64,000 nucleotides of DNA from DTDR01 sp964505415 (GTDB lineage Bacteria; Hydrothermota; Tepidihabitantia; Tepidihabitantales; DTDR01). The DNA lies in NCBI GenBank assembly GCA_964505415.1, contig CAZDHW010000011.1:1-64000 (forward strand). The letters run 5' to 3'. The translations under genes and the position numbers were made by a program. A model generated the notes under the pieces. That model was given only the letters and a program-made list of their open reading frames with translations, was not told where the DNA came from and ran no database searches. Shown here piece by piece: positions 25,288 through 33,004 of the stretch. Positions within the stretch are counted from its first letter, which is position 1. Every line of letters begins with the position of its first letter.

Positions 25288-26531
25288 TGGCGACTAAAAG
25301 ATTGAAAGGAATGCTGGATATTTTACCGCCTGAAAGTGAAAAGATTAATTTTATCATCAAAAGTTTTGAAAAAATAGCCAAACTTTATAATTTTTGTTTT
25401 ATCCGCACCCCGGTTTTAGAATCAGCAGAACTCTTTTACCGCTCCACTGGTTTAACTTCGGATATCGTCAACAAAGAGATGTATACTTTTTACGATAAAA
25501 AGAAAAGATTATTGGCATTAAGACCCGAAGGAACACCAGGGGTAATTCGGGCGATTATTGAAAATAATCTCACTTTGCCTCAAAGATTTTATTATATTGG
25601 TCCTATGTTTAGATATGAAAGACCCCAAAAAGGAAGGTTGCGCGAGCATTACCAATTAGGCTTAGAAATTGTCGGTGAAAAAAGTCCTTATAGTGATTTT
25701 GAACTTATTGAAATTGCCGATCACTTTTTTTCCGAAATTGGCTTAAAAGAGATTTTAACTTTGGTGAACTCTATCGGTTGCGAAAAATGTCGTCCCCGGT
25801 TTAAAGAGGTTTTCTTAGAATATCTAAAAGATAAAGTAAATCTTTTGTGTCCTGATTGCCAAGAAAGAAAAGAAAAAAATCCGTTAAGAATTTTTGATTG
25901 TAAAAATGAAAATTGCCAAAAAATTATCAAAGAAAGTCCAAAGGTAAAAGATTTCCTCTGCGATACCTGTAAAGACCATTTTGAAAAATTTCTTACTTAT
26001 TTAAAAAGTAGCGGTATTGCTTACCAAATTGACGAAAACTTAGTAAGAGGCCTGGATTATTATACGAAAACAACCTTTGAATTTATCTCCCAAAAATTGG
26101 GGAAAAATATTAGTATCGGCGGTGGCGGTCGTTATGATAATTTAATGAAAGAACTTGGTGGCAATGATGCTCCTTGTGTGGGTTTTGCCTTAGGTTTAGA
26201 AAGAATTTATTTTGCTTGTGAAAATTTGCAAACAAAAAAAGAAAAAGTAATGATTATCTACGATTGTGAAAAAAGTTTTTTAGAAGGTGAAAATCTTGCC
26301 CGACTTTTAAGAAAAGAAAGTATCCCTTGCTATCTTAATCCTGATTTTTTAAGTTTAAAAAAACAATTAAAAATTGCTGACAAATTAAATTTCCAATATG
26401 TGATAATTGTTGGCGAAAGGGAAAGAGAAAAAGGGGTCTATCTTTTAAAAGATATGGAAAGTGGCAATCAAGAAGAGATAAAAAAAGAAGAGCTTTTAAA
26501 TAGATTAAAAACAGTTTTTATGAATGTATGA
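25287..26531 (+). CDS. hisS: Histidyl-tRNA synthetase
   Basis: This 414-aa class II synthetase charges tRNA-His. Motif 1 region is FCFIRTPVLESAELF, motif 2 is GPMFRYERPQKGRLREHYQ, the HisRS-specific signature is LVRGLDYYTKTTFEF, and motif 3 is FALGLERI. The insertion domain has the usual Cys-rich pattern (CEKC, LCPDCQERKEKNPLRIFDCK, CDTC) found in many bacterial HisRS. The anticodon-binding domain (about 325-410) is present. The start is coupled to the V-ATPase D stop (TAATG) and the 3' end overlaps the next gene by 8 nt. Confidence 0.97.
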   Translation: MATKRLKGMLDILPPESEKINFIIKSFEKIAKLYNFCFIRTPVLESAELFYRSTGLTSDIVNKEMYTFYDKKKRLLALRPEGTPGVIRAIIENNLTLPQRFYYIGPMFRYERPQKGRLREHYQLGLEIVGEKSPYSDFELIEIADHFFSEIGLKEILTLVNSIGCEKCRPRFKEVFLEYLKDKVNLLCPDCQERKEKNPLRIFDCKNENCQKIIKESPKVKDFLCDTCKDHFEKFLTYLKSSGIAYQIDENLVRGLDYYTKTTFEFISQKLGKNISIGGGGRYDNLMKELGGNDAPCVGFALGLERIYFACENLQTKKEKVMIIYDCEKSFLEGENLARLLRKESIPCYLNPDFLSLKKQLKIADKLNFQYVIIVGEREREKGVYLLKDMESGNQEEIKKEELLNRLKTVFMNV

Positions 26532-27735
26532 AAGAAAAAAAGTTATTCTCTATTATCAGAAAGATAATCGCTATAGCTTCAATCCTTTAATTCCAATAAT
26601 TGAAAACCATTTTGAACTCTTTTTTGCCCAAGATGAATTATCATTATTGAATTTAATAAAGTCTTTAGAAGGAGAAAAATTAATTCTTTTTTCTTTTTTT
26701 ACAACCCAAATTTTTGAAATAAAAGAGGTGATAAAGAAAATAAAAGAATTAAAAGAAAAAGCCCTTCTTCTTTTTGCTGGTGGTCCCCATCCAACGGCAC
26801 GGCCGAAAGAGGTATTAAATTTTGGTTTTGATTATGTAGTTTCGGGCGAAGGTGAATATTTAATTTTAGAGATATTAAAAAAGCAACCAAACCAAAAAAT
26901 AGTTTATGGCAAAAAGGTATTAAATTTGGATGAATTTTTACCTTTTAGTGAAAAACACAAAAAATTTGGACCAATTGAAATCTCCCGCGGATGTCCTTTT
27001 GGTTGTTATTTTTGCCAAACCCCTTTTATCTTCGGCAGTAAGATGCGCCACCGTTCAATAGAAAATATCTTAAAATTGGTAGAAATTTTGATAAAAAACA
27101 ATAAAAGGGATATAAGATTTGTAACCCCTAATGCCTTTGCCTATGGTTCTGCTGACGGCAAAACTATTAATTATTATTTATTAGAAGAACTATTAAAAAA
27201 TATTAGAAATTTAATAAAAGATAACGGCAGAATATTTTTTGGTACCTTTCCCTCAGAAGTAAGACCAGAATTTGTAAACGAAAAGACGGTTTCTTTAATA
27301 AAGAAATATTGCGATAATGATAACTTAGTAATTGGTGCCCAATCAGGGAGTGAGCGACTTTTAAAAATATTAAATCGGGGACATAATGTTTTTGATATTT
27401 ATAAAGCAACGGAAATAACAATTAAGAATAATTTAAAACCAAATTTAGATTTCATCTTTGGTTTTCCTCACGAAACTGAAGAAGATATTAAAGAGACAAT
27501 AAAAGTAATAAAAGATTTAACCAAAATGGGAGCAAAAATCCATCTCCATACTTTTATTCCTTTGCCCCAAACACCTTTATTTAAAGTTGGTTTAAAAGAT
27601 TATGAGATAAGTAAAGAATTTATAAAACTAATAAGAGAACTTTTACCCAAAGGGAAAATCTATGGCCAATGGGAAAAGCAATGGGTAATAAGAAAGAAAT
27701 TGATTGAATTTTACAAAAATATTGACTCAGAATAA
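26524..27735 (+). CDS. B12-binding/radical SAM protein (MJ_1487-like family)
   Basis: The 403-aa protein has an N-terminal cobalamin-binding-like Rossmann part (1-130; LLFAGGPHPTARPKEVLNFG, FDYVVSGEGEYLILEIL). A radical SAM core follows, with the 4Fe-4S motif CPFGCYFC (CxxxCxxC) in EISRGCPFGCYFCQTPF. Later signatures include VIGAQSGSERLLKILNRGH and FIFGFPHETEEDI. The layout matches the TIGR04013-type B12-binding/radical SAM family, whose substrate is unknown. It overlaps hisS by 8 nt, so it belongs to the atpD-hisS transcription unit. A methylation or rearrangement reaction is likely but not assignable. Confidence 0.82.
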   Translation: MYERKKVILYYQKDNRYSFNPLIPIIENHFELFFAQDELSLLNLIKSLEGEKLILFSFFTTQIFEIKEVIKKIKELKEKALLLFAGGPHPTARPKEVLNFGFDYVVSGEGEYLILEILKKQPNQKIVYGKKVLNLDEFLPFSEKHKKFGPIEISRGCPFGCYFCQTPFIFGSKMRHRSIENILKLVEILIKNNKRDIRFVTPNAFAYGSADGKTINYYLLEELLKNIRNLIKDNGRIFFGTFPSEVRPEFVNEKTVSLIKKYCDNDNLVIGAQSGSERLLKILNRGHNVFDIYKATEITIKNNLKPNLDFIFGFPHETEEDIKETIKVIKDLTKMGAKIHLHTFIPLPQTPLFKVGLKDYEISKEFIKLIRELLPKGKIYGQWEKQWVIRKKLIEFYKNIDSE

Positions 27736-27750
27736 AATTTAATATAAAAT
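27722..27750 (+). promoter_or_regulatory. Promoter of the restriction-modification unit
   Basis: TTGACT (27722-27727), 17 nt and TAAAAT (27745-27750) are followed by 8 nt and the ATG at 27759. The -35 overlaps the end of the radical SAM gene. Confidence 0.5.
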
Positions 27751-27758
27751 TAAGAAAA

Positions 27759-28548
27759 ATGGAAGATAAATTATTTTTTACCTTTAAAAATATTAAAATT
27801 TACAATGATGATTTTTTAACTACTAATTGTGTTAAAGAAAATTCAATAGATTTGATTGTTACTTCTCCTCCTTATAATTTGGATATTAAATACGAAGGTT
27901 ATAACGATAATCTACCTTATGAATTATATTTAGAGTTTAGTGAAAAATGGTTAACAAAAGCTTATAACTTATTAAAAGACGATGGCCGATTATGCTTAAA
28001 TATTCCTTTGGATAAAAATAAAGGAGGGCAACAAAGTGTATATGCTGATTTAATCACTATTGCTAAAAAGGTTGGCTTTAAATATCATTCAACCATTATT
28101 TGGAATGAACAAAATATTTCTAAAAGGACTGCTTGGGGCTCTTGGCTTTCGGCTTCTGCTCCTTATGTTATTGCGCCAGTAGAAATGATTGCAGTATTAT
28201 ACAAAAAGAGGTGGCGAAAAATTGCTAAAAATAAAATGAGTGATATAACCAAAGAGGAATTTATTGAATGGACCAATGGTGTTTGGACATTTTCGGGAGA
28301 AAGTAAAAAAAGGGTCTCTCATCCTTCTCCTTTTCCTGTAGAACTTCCCCGAAGATGTTATAAAACTTTTTTCTTTTGTTGATGATTTAATTTTAGACCC
28401 CTTTTTAGGAAGTGGCACTACCTTAATCGCCTGCCTTTTAACTAACAGAAAAGGAATTGGCATAGAAATTAACAAAAATTATTGCGAAATAGCCAAAAAT
28501 CGGTTGATAAAAGAAGGAAGAATAAAAGTATTAAAAATTAATATTTAA
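27759..28548 (+). pseudogene. Type II DNA methyltransferase (SPPY class), single frameshift
   Basis: The N-terminal frame (27759-28382) carries the catalytic motif IVTSPPYN near residue 36 and runs to 'HPSPFPVELPRR', then stops. One frame over, the expected continuation IKLFSFVDDLILDPFLGSGT begins at about 28361 and runs with the SAM-binding FLGSGTT motif to a stop at 28548. Removing one T from TGTT near 28358-28360 would restore one frame of about 262 residues. Motif order (SPPY before FxGxG) is the beta class, and the SPPY form suggests N4-cytosine methylation. It is followed 3 nt later by a restriction endonuclease. The lesion may be a sequencing error, a real mutation or a slippery site. 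A real knock-out beside an active nuclease would be harmful to the cell. Confidence 0.8.
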
Positions 28549-28551
28549 ATT

Positions 28552-29166
28552 ATGGGTGAAGAATCCGCTAAAGAAAGGCAAAGAAGAGTAGTGGAAGCAG
28601 GGGGAAATTGGGAAGAATATGTAAGATTATACCTTTCGGAAAAATTAAAGAACACAAATATAGAAATTATTAAAGGTAACGAAAAGGAGATTAAAAAAAG
28701 AAGTGAAAAGCTATGGAAATTACTTTCTTTACCTTTAAAATCTTCCCCTAATATAGAAAATGTTTGGGGAGACATTGATTTAGTTGCTATTAAAGATGAG
28801 TTACCTATCACAATAATAAGTTGTAAATTGAGCTTACACGGAAGATTTACTGAAACTTTATTTTGGAGTCTTCTTTATCGGATGCTTACTAAAATAAAAG
28901 TTGTTTTAGCCACCCCTGATGCAGGTAGACAGCAAAAAGAAGATGAATGGGTATCAGAATGGGGCACACCAGATAACCCAACAAAAGATAGACTTTTAGC
29001 TCAATCATATTTAGATGGAGTTTATGTAGAAAATTTAAAAGAATTTTGTCGAGGAATAAAAGAAGGACAACAAACAGTATTTGGTGGAATTGTTAGACCT
29101 TTACAAGAATTACCTGAAGATATAATAAAATGGAGTAAAGATATTTCTAAATTTTTAACCCCATAA
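28552..29166 (+). CDS. Type II restriction endonuclease candidate (CCGG-family-like)
   Basis: The 204-aa protein follows the methylase by 3 nt. It has a PD-(D/E)xK-like core: WGDIDLVAIKDE (D74, D76) followed by ISCKLSLHGRFTETLFW (S90-C-K92, R98, E101). The SxK with a displaced acidic residue recalls enzymes of the CCGG-recognising group such as Cfr10I, Bse634I and BsaWI, which lack the usual acidic residue before Lys. I lean to a BsaWI-like enzyme but cannot confirm the recognition site. No signal peptide is seen. Its frame is intact, in contrast to the methylase. The product would cut unmethylated foreign DNA. Confidence 0.68.
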   Translation: MGEESAKERQRRVVEAGGNWEEYVRLYLSEKLKNTNIEIIKGNEKEIKKRSEKLWKLLSLPLKSSPNIENVWGDIDLVAIKDELPITIISCKLSLHGRFTETLFWSLLYRMLTKIKVVLATPDAGRQQKEDEWVSEWGTPDNPTKDRLLAQSYLDGVYVENLKEFCRGIKEGQQTVFGGIVRPLQELPEDIIKWSKDISKFLTP

Positions 29167-29173
29167 AAATAAA

Positions 29174-29225
29174 TCCCCTAACGGGACTGTTCGGTGAACT
29201 CTTCAGGGGACTGGAGCTTTTTATC
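29174..29225 (+). terminator. Structured GC-rich element after the restriction gene, terminator-like
   Basis: An outer stem TCCCCT (29174-29179)/AGGGGA (29205-29210) encloses an inner hairpin GTTC-GGT-GAAC (29189-29199), and GGGACTG occurs twice. A run of T follows at 29218-29222. It starts 8 nt after the stop codon and is far richer in G+C than its flanks. It may terminate the restriction unit or be a small structured RNA. Confidence 0.45.
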
Positions 29226-29326
29226 TTTGATTTTCAATAGTTTTGAAGGCTAAATATAAAAATTTGTAAAAATTTTTAAATTCTTCTTTTTTCTCTTTCA
29301 TTTTCATATATAATATAACAAAAAAC

Positions 29327-29351
29327 TACCCCTTTATCTTACCCTTAATTT
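29327..29351. repeat. Copy 2 of the 25-nt dispersed sequence
   Basis: It matches 9219-9243 at 24 of 25 positions. Here it spans the stop codon and last codons of the FG-GAP protein gene on the minus strand. Confidence 0.5.
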
Positions 29352-31508
29352 AATTACTATTTTCTTAAATCCTTTATTTTCTTTAATAAAATAAATGCCT
29401 CTTTTTAATTTTTTCTCTTTTACTTTGTCTCCCAAGATATTATAAATCTTTTTCTCTTTATTGGTAAGGATTTCTTTTTTATTTTCTTTTATACCAGTAA
29501 TAATTATAAAATCGCTTCGCAATCTTGGAAGAAGATAATATCCTGGCAAATCTTCACCTAAATTACCAATAATTTCTACTAATCCCAAAGGAATAACCAT
29601 TCCGGGAATTTCGCTTTCTCCTTCAATCTTTATCCTTATTCTTTCTCCTCTTAAATTATAAGCCCAATAAAAACTATTTGGCGAAAAATTGCCACTGTCT
29701 AAAAAATATAGCGAATCAAGAAGAATTAATTTACTTTCTAAAGATTCGGCAAGAAGATTTATTGCGGTTGGATAAGTATCTACCAAAGGAAGATTATTTG
29801 AAAGAATTACTAATCTTCCACCCGAATCAGCATCACAATAGATTGTTGTTAATTTATTTAATTCTTTTACTTTACCAATAAGAAAAATTGAGTCACCCAT
29901 ATTTACTCTTGCTAAATTTCCTCTTTTAATCACAAAAATTCCGTTCCAAAAAGATTTTGGTCGTTCTTCAATAAAAAATTTATTACCAAAAACAGCTGTA
30001 ACAATACCGTAAGTAGCCACATATTTGTTGGTATCCGGGGAAATTCCTTGGGGGTCATTGGTGTATTGAATTTCTTTAATTTTTCTTGGGTAGGCTATCT
30101 CATAAAACTTTAAAGGTGATTTTATTATCTCTCCGTAAGGGGTTTTCACTTTCAGGTAGTAAAAAATTTTATTATTGGTATCATAAGGAGGAAAGGAATA
30201 ATAAAAAGTAGAATCAATTAAGGAAAAAGAGTCTTTTAATTTATATTGAAAATTAAAGGTATCATTTAAAGAGTAATATAAGGTATCGTAAATTTCGTTT
30301 AAATAGGGATACCTTACCTTCGCCTTTACTATCACCCCTTCATTTCTTTGGGGGATTTTGGGATGATTATCAATTTCTAAAATAGTTGGTCTTCCTTTCG
30401 ATTGATATAAAAGATAGATTTTATTAAAATTAAAAAATAAAATCTCTTTATTATATTGCCGATTTTGCCAAAAATCACCAATTAATAAAGATTTTAGGGG
30501 CGAATAAGGGGAGAGGTGTTGAGAAAAGATTGTTTCTATTTGCCAAATATTATTTTCTTGATAAATTAAAAATAAAAAATTCCAAGTTTGCTTAGTGGCA
30601 ATGAGCAAAATTTCTTTACCATTATTTAGCGAATAGAAATCATCAACTTTCACATCATTATATCCTTCACCAATAACATTGGAACTTAAAATTGTTGAAT
30701 AATGAAAACTATCACCAAAACCATAAATCTCAAAAAGGATTGGACGACTGCTATAGATACCGGTAAGGGCAATCTCTTTACCTTCCCAATTATTGTCAAA
30801 ATCATCAATTGTTAATTTGTGAAGAAAATGATCTCTTTCAAAAATAGTGGCGGTATCAAAATTATTATTAAAATAATTTATTTTCAAAAGTTTATACCGA
30901 GAAGTTCCGTAAGGATTTATTACGCAGGCAAGTTCTCCTTCATTACTTTGGTTATCAAAATTGCCAAAGGAAAGTCCATAATCTTCACTTTGATAGAGAT
31001 TGGTTAAAATCTCGGTTAGTCGCCAATAATTATTCTCCCTTTTTGCCATTTTCAATTTATCATAAGTAAAATAGAAGACCTCATCTTTTCCATCATTATC
31101 AATATCGGCTAATAAGATATTCATAATTGGCGAAGATACACTGTCAATTCTTTCAATCCTTAATGAATTATTTTGAAAATATAATCTTTTTAAAAAATAA
31201 GGTGGTTGAACTTTACTAATTATAATATCTAATAAAGAATCGTTATCAACATCGCCCACGGTGATTTTTCTATAACCAATCTCATTTAAATTAAAACTAT
31301 CTAACCGATAACTTGGCGGATAATTATTACCCACTTCACTTAAAAGATAAAGATAGGGCTTTAAGGAATCAAGAAAAAAAATTCTAATTGTATCATCGGA
31401 AAGATTTTTAAATTTCTTGCCGCTACTAATAGCCGTAATATTACTCCCTTGGGAATAGATGATTAAACTGTCAAAATAAGAAAAAAAGAGAATTAAAACA
31501 AAAGGCAT
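29334..31508 (-). CDS. Secreted FG-GAP/VCBS beta-propeller protein with sorting domain
   Basis: The 724-aa protein begins with a hydrophobic export signal (MPFVLILFFSYFDSLIIYS). Residues 70-380 contain FG-GAP-like Asp loops (GDVDNDSLLDIIIS, ADIDNDGKDEVFYF, DNNWEGKEIALTGI), typical of integrin-like beta-propellers. After a beta-rich linker, residues about 490-650 look like an OB-fold 'ATYGIVTAVFGNKFFIEE' domain often found in secreted nuclease-like or surface proteins. The last 60 residues resemble a sorting domain (YNILGDKVKEKKLKRGIYFI). No catalytic residues are evident, so an adhesive or polymer-binding role is a guess. The start is fixed by a promoter 5 nt upstream. Confidence 0.78.
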   Translation of the reverse strand: MPFVLILFFSYFDSLIIYSQGSNITAISSGKKFKNLSDDTIRIFFLDSLKPYLYLLSEVGNNYPPSYRLDSFNLNEIGYRKITVGDVDNDSLLDIIISKVQPPYFLKRLYFQNNSLRIERIDSVSSPIMNILLADIDNDGKDEVFYFTYDKLKMAKRENNYWRLTEILTNLYQSEDYGLSFGNFDNQSNEGELACVINPYGTSRYKLLKINYFNNNFDTATIFERDHFLHKLTIDDFDNNWEGKEIALTGIYSSRPILFEIYGFGDSFHYSTILSSNVIGEGYNDVKVDDFYSLNNGKEILLIATKQTWNFLFLIYQENNIWQIETIFSQHLSPYSPLKSLLIGDFWQNRQYNKEILFFNFNKIYLLYQSKGRPTILEIDNHPKIPQRNEGVIVKAKVRYPYLNEIYDTLYYSLNDTFNFQYKLKDSFSLIDSTFYYSFPPYDTNNKIFYYLKVKTPYGEIIKSPLKFYEIAYPRKIKEIQYTNDPQGISPDTNKYVATYGIVTAVFGNKFFIEERPKSFWNGIFVIKRGNLARVNMGDSIFLIGKVKELNKLTTIYCDADSGGRLVILSNNLPLVDTYPTAINLLAESLESKLILLDSLYFLDSGNFSPNSFYWAYNLRGERIRIKIEGESEIPGMVIPLGLVEIIGNLGEDLPGYYLLPRLRSDFIIITGIKENKKEILTNKEKKIYNILGDKVKEKKLKRGIYFIKENKGFKKIVIKLRVR

Positions 31509-31513
31509 AAGAG

Positions 31514-31542
31514 ATTATAAGAATCAAAAAATAAAAAGTCAA
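31514..31542 (-). promoter_or_regulatory. Leaderless-type promoter of the FG-GAP gene
   Basis: On the minus strand TTGACT (31537-31542), 17 nt and TATAAT (31514-31519) are followed by 5 nt and the ATG at 31508. Confidence 0.6.
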
Positions 31543-31554
31543 TCTTTCTAATTG

Positions 31555-31582
31555 TTGACTTTTTCAAACAATTTTTTAAATT
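31555..31582 (+). promoter_or_regulatory. Promoter of the LemA-fusion cluster
   Basis: TTGACT (31555-31560), 16 nt and TAAATT (31577-31582) lie 7 nt before the GTG start at 31590. It is divergent from the FG-GAP promoter. Confidence 0.45.
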
Positions 31583-31589
31583 AAAAATA

Positions 31590-32957
31590 GTGATATTCTT
31601 AATTTTATTTTTTAACATTACTTTTTCCGAAAGAACAAAAACTTACTTAAGAAAATCAATCAGTTTTTATGAAGGCTTTATCAGCCAAAAAAACTTAAAT
31701 ATCCCAACTCATCTTCTTGATACTTTATTTTCTCATTTGAAAAAGACACTCTTTTTAAAGAGGTTTGATTATAATCCAATCCCTTATCATTTGCAAGAAA
31801 AGGTTGCTAACCAATTAAATAATATTGATACTTTAGATTTAGAAAAAATTAGCAAAACTTTAGAAAAAGAATTTTTACCAGAGATTGTAAAGATTTTGGA
31901 TGTTGCTAAGGAGGTAAGGGCAAAAGAGTTTGTTAGTCGTGAGGAGCGGGTAAATTTTTTAACAAGTAAGGCAAAAGAAATCGGCGTAACTGCTGATGAT
32001 ATTGAGAAAGTTTTAAACGCCGCCTATATCTTTGTTCCTTTTATCAATGGTTATTCCCAAACCCAAGAGAAAGATTTGATAACTATCACCTTAAATGGCG
32101 GAATTATCTGGTATAATATTTCTTTTCGGTTTTCACCACCAAAAGTTGTTCCGGTTGTGAAAAAAACAACAAAAGCCTTTGGCGTTGCTAATATTAAAAA
32201 ATTAAATGCCTACGAATTTGCTTTCTATTCCGCAATGAATGCTTTTTTGAAAAATTTAGAAGTGATAACCAGGGAAATTCCTGATTTCAGACTTTCAGCC
32301 GATATTATTTCTGCTTATAAAAATGAAATTTATTTTAACTTAGGGAAAAAAGATGGAATAAGGGTGGATGATAAATTTAATATTGTTGAATTTTATGAGG
32401 ATGAAAAGGGAATAAGAAAGGCAAAAAATGTTGGTTATTCAATGGTAACAAAGATTGAAGAGACAAAGGCAATTGCGAAAAGTTATTTAGGAAGATGTGA
32501 AGCCGGTATGACCTTATTAGAAAGACCAAGATTACCATTAGATTTAGTTTTTCGCTTTGCCTTTCTAAAAGAATCTTATGGTATTGATTTGGAATTTGAT
32601 TATAATGTTGGCCGATATTTTAACCTTCCCCAATTTTTCACCACTTTTAATCTAATGTTTGGTCCAGAACCAGAAAGAAACGACTCAATTGGATTAAAAG
32701 AGATTGGCTTCGGTTTGATTAAAAAATTTAACTTCTATTTTTTATCTTTTGGCTTAGAAGGAAAGGGAAAGATTACTAATGAAGGAATAAAACCCGAAGG
32801 AAAAGGAATTTTAGAATTTTTCATTCTTCCTGATTTTAAATTGGGCGGAAAGATGGGCTTTGATGGTAATTTAAATTATGGTTTTCATTTAACTTATAAT
32901 CCCCCAACCTTACCTTTTGAGCCATTCTCTATCTTTCGTGGTTTATTAGGAATTTGA
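31590..32957 (+). CDS. Exported protein with FlgT-C-like domain and C-terminal beta region
   Basis: The 455-aa product starts at a GTG; the placement agrees with a promoter 7 nt upstream. A short hydrophobic N-terminus (IFLILFFNITFS) suggests export. Residues 20-190 are helical and unknown. Around 245-315 the pattern 'IYFNLGKKDGIRVDDKFNIV', then VGYSMVTKIEETKAIAK and CEAGMTLLERP, resembles the C-terminal domain of FlgT-like proteins ('lG...Gv..Gd...v'). The last 140 residues are beta-rich with alternating aromatic residues, possibly a small outer-membrane barrel. It is the first gene of a three-gene set with a LemA fusion and a FlgT-like lipoprotein. No flagellar genes are nearby, so a general envelope role is inferred. 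Confidence 0.6.
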   Translation: MIFLILFFNITFSERTKTYLRKSISFYEGFISQKNLNIPTHLLDTLFSHLKKTLFLKRFDYNPIPYHLQEKVANQLNNIDTLDLEKISKTLEKEFLPEIVKILDVAKEVRAKEFVSREERVNFLTSKAKEIGVTADDIEKVLNAAYIFVPFINGYSQTQEKDLITITLNGGIIWYNISFRFSPPKVVPVVKKTTKAFGVANIKKLNAYEFAFYSAMNAFLKNLEVITREIPDFRLSADIISAYKNEIYFNLGKKDGIRVDDKFNIVEFYEDEKGIRKAKNVGYSMVTKIEETKAIAKSYLGRCEAGMTLLERPRLPLDLVFRFAFLKESYGIDLEFDYNVGRYFNLPQFFTTFNLMFGPEPERNDSIGLKEIGFGLIKKFNFYFLSFGLEGKGKITNEGIKPEGKGILEFFILPDFKLGGKMGFDGNLNYGFHLTYNPPTLPFEPFSIFRGLLGI

Positions 32958-33004
32958 CAAAGATGAAAATAATGGTAAAATGTAATAAATTAAGGAGGAA
33001 AAAA

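Noticed and set aside
32954..33004. Upstream start of the LemA fusion at 32954.
   Set aside because: It overlaps the preceding gene, has no ribosome site and would add a basic tail before the signal peptide; the ATG at 33005 has an ideal aaggagg.
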